Below, piece by piece: positions 62,504 to 64,000 of a DNA stretch of 64,000 bases. Each line of letters opens with the position of its first letter. Positions within the stretch are counted from its first letter, which is position 1. Below the pieces are notes generated by a model. It was not told where the DNA came from, made no database searches, and saw nothing but the letters and a program-made list of their open reading frames with translations. The DNA is from Dyella caseinilytica (GTDB lineage Bacteria > Pseudomonadota > Gammaproteobacteria > Xanthomonadales > Rhodanobacteraceae): assembly GCF_016865235.1 (NCBI RefSeq), contig NZ_CP064030.1, forward strand, positions 2,728,001 through 2,792,000, in the 5' to 3' direction. A program made the position numbers and the translations under genes.

Positions 62504-64000
62504 GGCGATGCTCACGATGTTGACCGATGCCGTCGAACGGCATTGGCTACGACCGCTCGATCTGGCCTTTGCGCAGTTCCTCAGCGAGCGCGATCCGCAG
62601 GCCGACTCGCGCCTGTTGCTTTTGGCGGCGCTGACCAGCCGGCTGCTTGGCGATGGCCATCCGTGCCTGGATTTGAACGCGCTGGAGGCACTTGCTGCAG
62701 AACACACCTGGCCGTCCCATTGGCTGGACCTTCTCGCAGATATTTCACTCTCTGAATCGCCTTTGCTGGCGCGTTCCGATGGCATGCCTGCGAATGCTCC
62801 GTTGGTCCTGGATCGGCACCGACTTTATCTCCGCCGGTATTGGCGCTATGAATGCGACGTAGCACAGGAAATTCTTGCCAGATTGTCATCCCGTCCTGTC
62901 GATGAAGAACGCTTGCAGACGGAGTTACAACACTTGTTCCCTACCCTTCGTGCAAGTCACATCGAGTGGCCGCGCGTAGCCTGTGCGCTATCGTTGCGTG
63001 GGGGCTTCAGTGTCATGACGGGTGGACCAGGCACGGGCAAAACGACCACGGTCGTGCGCTTACTCGGCTTGTTGCAAACCTTGCAATGGCGCCAGCAAGC
63101 CGCCCCATTGCGCATCAGACTGGCAGCACCGACTGGCAAGGCTGCCGCCCGGCTGAATGCATCCATCGCCCGTCAAATCGCACAACTGGACGTGGATGAG
63201 TCAGTACGCAAAGCCATTCCGCAACAGGTGGAAACGCTACATCGCTTGCTAGGTGCGCGCCCCGACAGCCGCCGTTACACACACGATCGCCGTCGACCGC
63301 TGCATCTGGATGTACTGGTGATCGATGAAGCCTCGATGATCGACCTGGAAATGATGGCAGCCGTACTGGAAGCTTTGCCCTCACATGCCCAGCTGATTCT
63401 TCTTGGTGACAAAGACCAGCTCTCGTCGGTGGAAGCCGGTTCCGTACTCGGCGATCTATGCCGCCGCGCAGAAACGGGCCATTACACACCAGCCGTGGCA
63501 GATTGGCTTCGGAAAATCAGTGGCGACGACATTGAAGCTTTCGTGCGCAACGACGCACAGGCGCTGGATCAGCATATCGCCATGTTGCGTCACAGCCATC
63601 GTTTCGGTGCCACCAGTGGCATCGGACGACTGGCCGCCGCGGTCAATGCCGGTCATATCGAAGAAGTGCATGCTTTACTGGCGTCACGGTCTGGTGATAT
63701 CGCATGGCTATCCACCGACGCGGAGCGCACCCCGTTGGCAACCATCGCTATGGATGGCGATACGGACCGCTTTGATCTCGACGCATCCGGCGCGACGCCA
63801 CAAGGCTTTCGCTTCTATCTCCAGCGCCTGCGGGAACTGCGCCCTGGCTCGAGTGAAGATGTCGTAGCCCATCAAGCCTGGGCTCATAACGTGCTGGAGG
63901 CCTTCAACCACTTCCAACTGCTGTGCGCCGTGCGCCAGGGACCCGCTGGCACCGAACGACTCAATCGCGAGATTGCCTCCAGCCTACATGCCGCGGGCTG
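62493..64000 (+). CDS. recD: Exodeoxyribonuclease V alpha chain RecD, N-terminal part
   Basis: Partial gene running off the right edge, 502 codons visible. ATG 62493 lies inside the end of recB, with AAGGAG nine bases upstream. SF1 5'-3' helicase motifs are present: Walker A MTGGPGTGKTTT near residue 175-186, APTGKAAARL near 212, and motif II VLVIDEASMIDLEMM followed by LILLGDKDQLSSVEAGSVLGD. It is the fast helicase subunit that completes the recCBD operon. Confidence 0.95.
   Translation, partial: MSHKAMLTMLTDAVERHWLRPLDLAFAQFLSERDPQADSRLLLLAALTSRLLGDGHPCLDLNALEALAAEHTWPSHWLDLLADISLSESPLLARSDGMPANAPLVLDRHRLYLRRYWRYECDVAQEILARLSSRPVDEERLQTELQHLFPTLRASHIEWPRVACALSLRGGFSVMTGGPGTGKTTTVVRLLGLLQTLQWRQQAAPLRIRLAAPTGKAAARLNASIARQIAQLDVDESVRKAIPQQVETLHRLLGARPDSRRYTHDRRRPLHLDVLVIDEASMIDLEMMAAVLEALPSHAQLILLGDKDQLSSVEAGSVLGDLCRRAETGHYTPAVADWLRKISGDDIEAFVRNDAQALDQHIAMLRHSHRFGATSGIGRLAAAVNAGHIEEVHALLASRSGDIAWLSTDAERTPLATIAMDGDTDRFDLDASGATPQGFRFYLQRLRELRPGSSEDVVAHQAWAHNVLEAFNHFQLLCAVRQGPAGTERLNREIASSLHAAG

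Noticed and set aside
55359..64000. recCBD as an unusual defence locus
   Set aside because: Subunit order, motifs and overlaps are those of ordinary RecBCD; no extra defence genes are inserted.

Overview
The window is one continuous stretch of a GC-rich gammaproteobacterial chromosome, almost fully coding and made mostly of housekeeping genes. Gene content and order (fimV-truA-trpF, greB, rimO, a leaderless-looking psd, a DUF3025 gene, rnfB-nth with no other rnf genes, pstSCAB-phoU beside an outer-membrane porin, rnr-rlmB, recC-recB-recD) point to the order Lysobacterales/Xanthomonadales, most likely family Rhodanobacteraceae (Dyella/Luteibacter/Rhodanobacter-like). That assignment is inference from gene content, not from a marker-gene alignment. 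I saw no prophage, transposase, CRISPR array or integrated element.

Layout. 1-8.7 kb: trpB-trpA (trpA cut by the window edge) with a divergent TrpI-like LysR gene, then trpF-truA, fimV, asd with a small coiled-coil gene, and a 2-hydroxyacid dehydrogenase. 8.8-15.3 kb: aroC, a GNAT acetyltransferase, prmB and a cupin on the minus strand, psd and an unknown gene on the plus strand, then mltD. 15.5-25.6 kb: greB, a sulfotransferase, DUF3025-rimO, small VOC and NTF2-like genes, a dienelactone hydrolase-HIT pair, a lipoprotein, dcd, and an FMN reductase-Mrp pair with a divergent DUF2147 protein. 25.8-30.9 kb: a secreted phosphoesterase, a YdjM-like membrane protein, and an MFS-HAD phosphatase-DeoR operon with a visible promoter/operator. 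31-36.8 kb: metG, rnfB-nth, and a carbonic anhydrase-SulP transporter pair. 37-45.2 kb: a phosphate-acquisition region with the porin, rnt, pstS-pstC-pstA-pstB and phoU. 45.2-54.9 kb: a small membrane protein, rlmB, rnr, tRNA-Leu, a reductase/DoxX pair with a divergent LysR, a membrane-anchored SUMF1-type protein, rnd and tRNA-Ala. 55.4-64 kb: recC-recB-recD, with recD cut by the window end.

How the parts work together. Tryptophan genes are split over two operons. The pst transporter and the porin both have a candidate Pho box followed ten bases later by a -10-like hexamer, so they probably respond together to phosphate starvation. The secreted phosphoesterase may supply the phosphate, but its Pho evidence is weak. 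Carbonic anhydrase plus SulP suggests a bicarbonate uptake unit. RecBCD is a complete repair and degradation complex. Many neighbouring genes overlap by 1-11 bases, which indicates translational coupling. Palindromic intergenic repeats of at least three families sit just behind stop codons.

I did not find a convincing new multi-gene system. The best leads are the paired Pho promoters around the porin and pstS, the pstS-pstC intercistronic hairpin, the insertion in PstC, the SUMF1 protein without catalytic cysteines, the MFS-HAD-DeoR operator, and the unanchored orphan RnfB.
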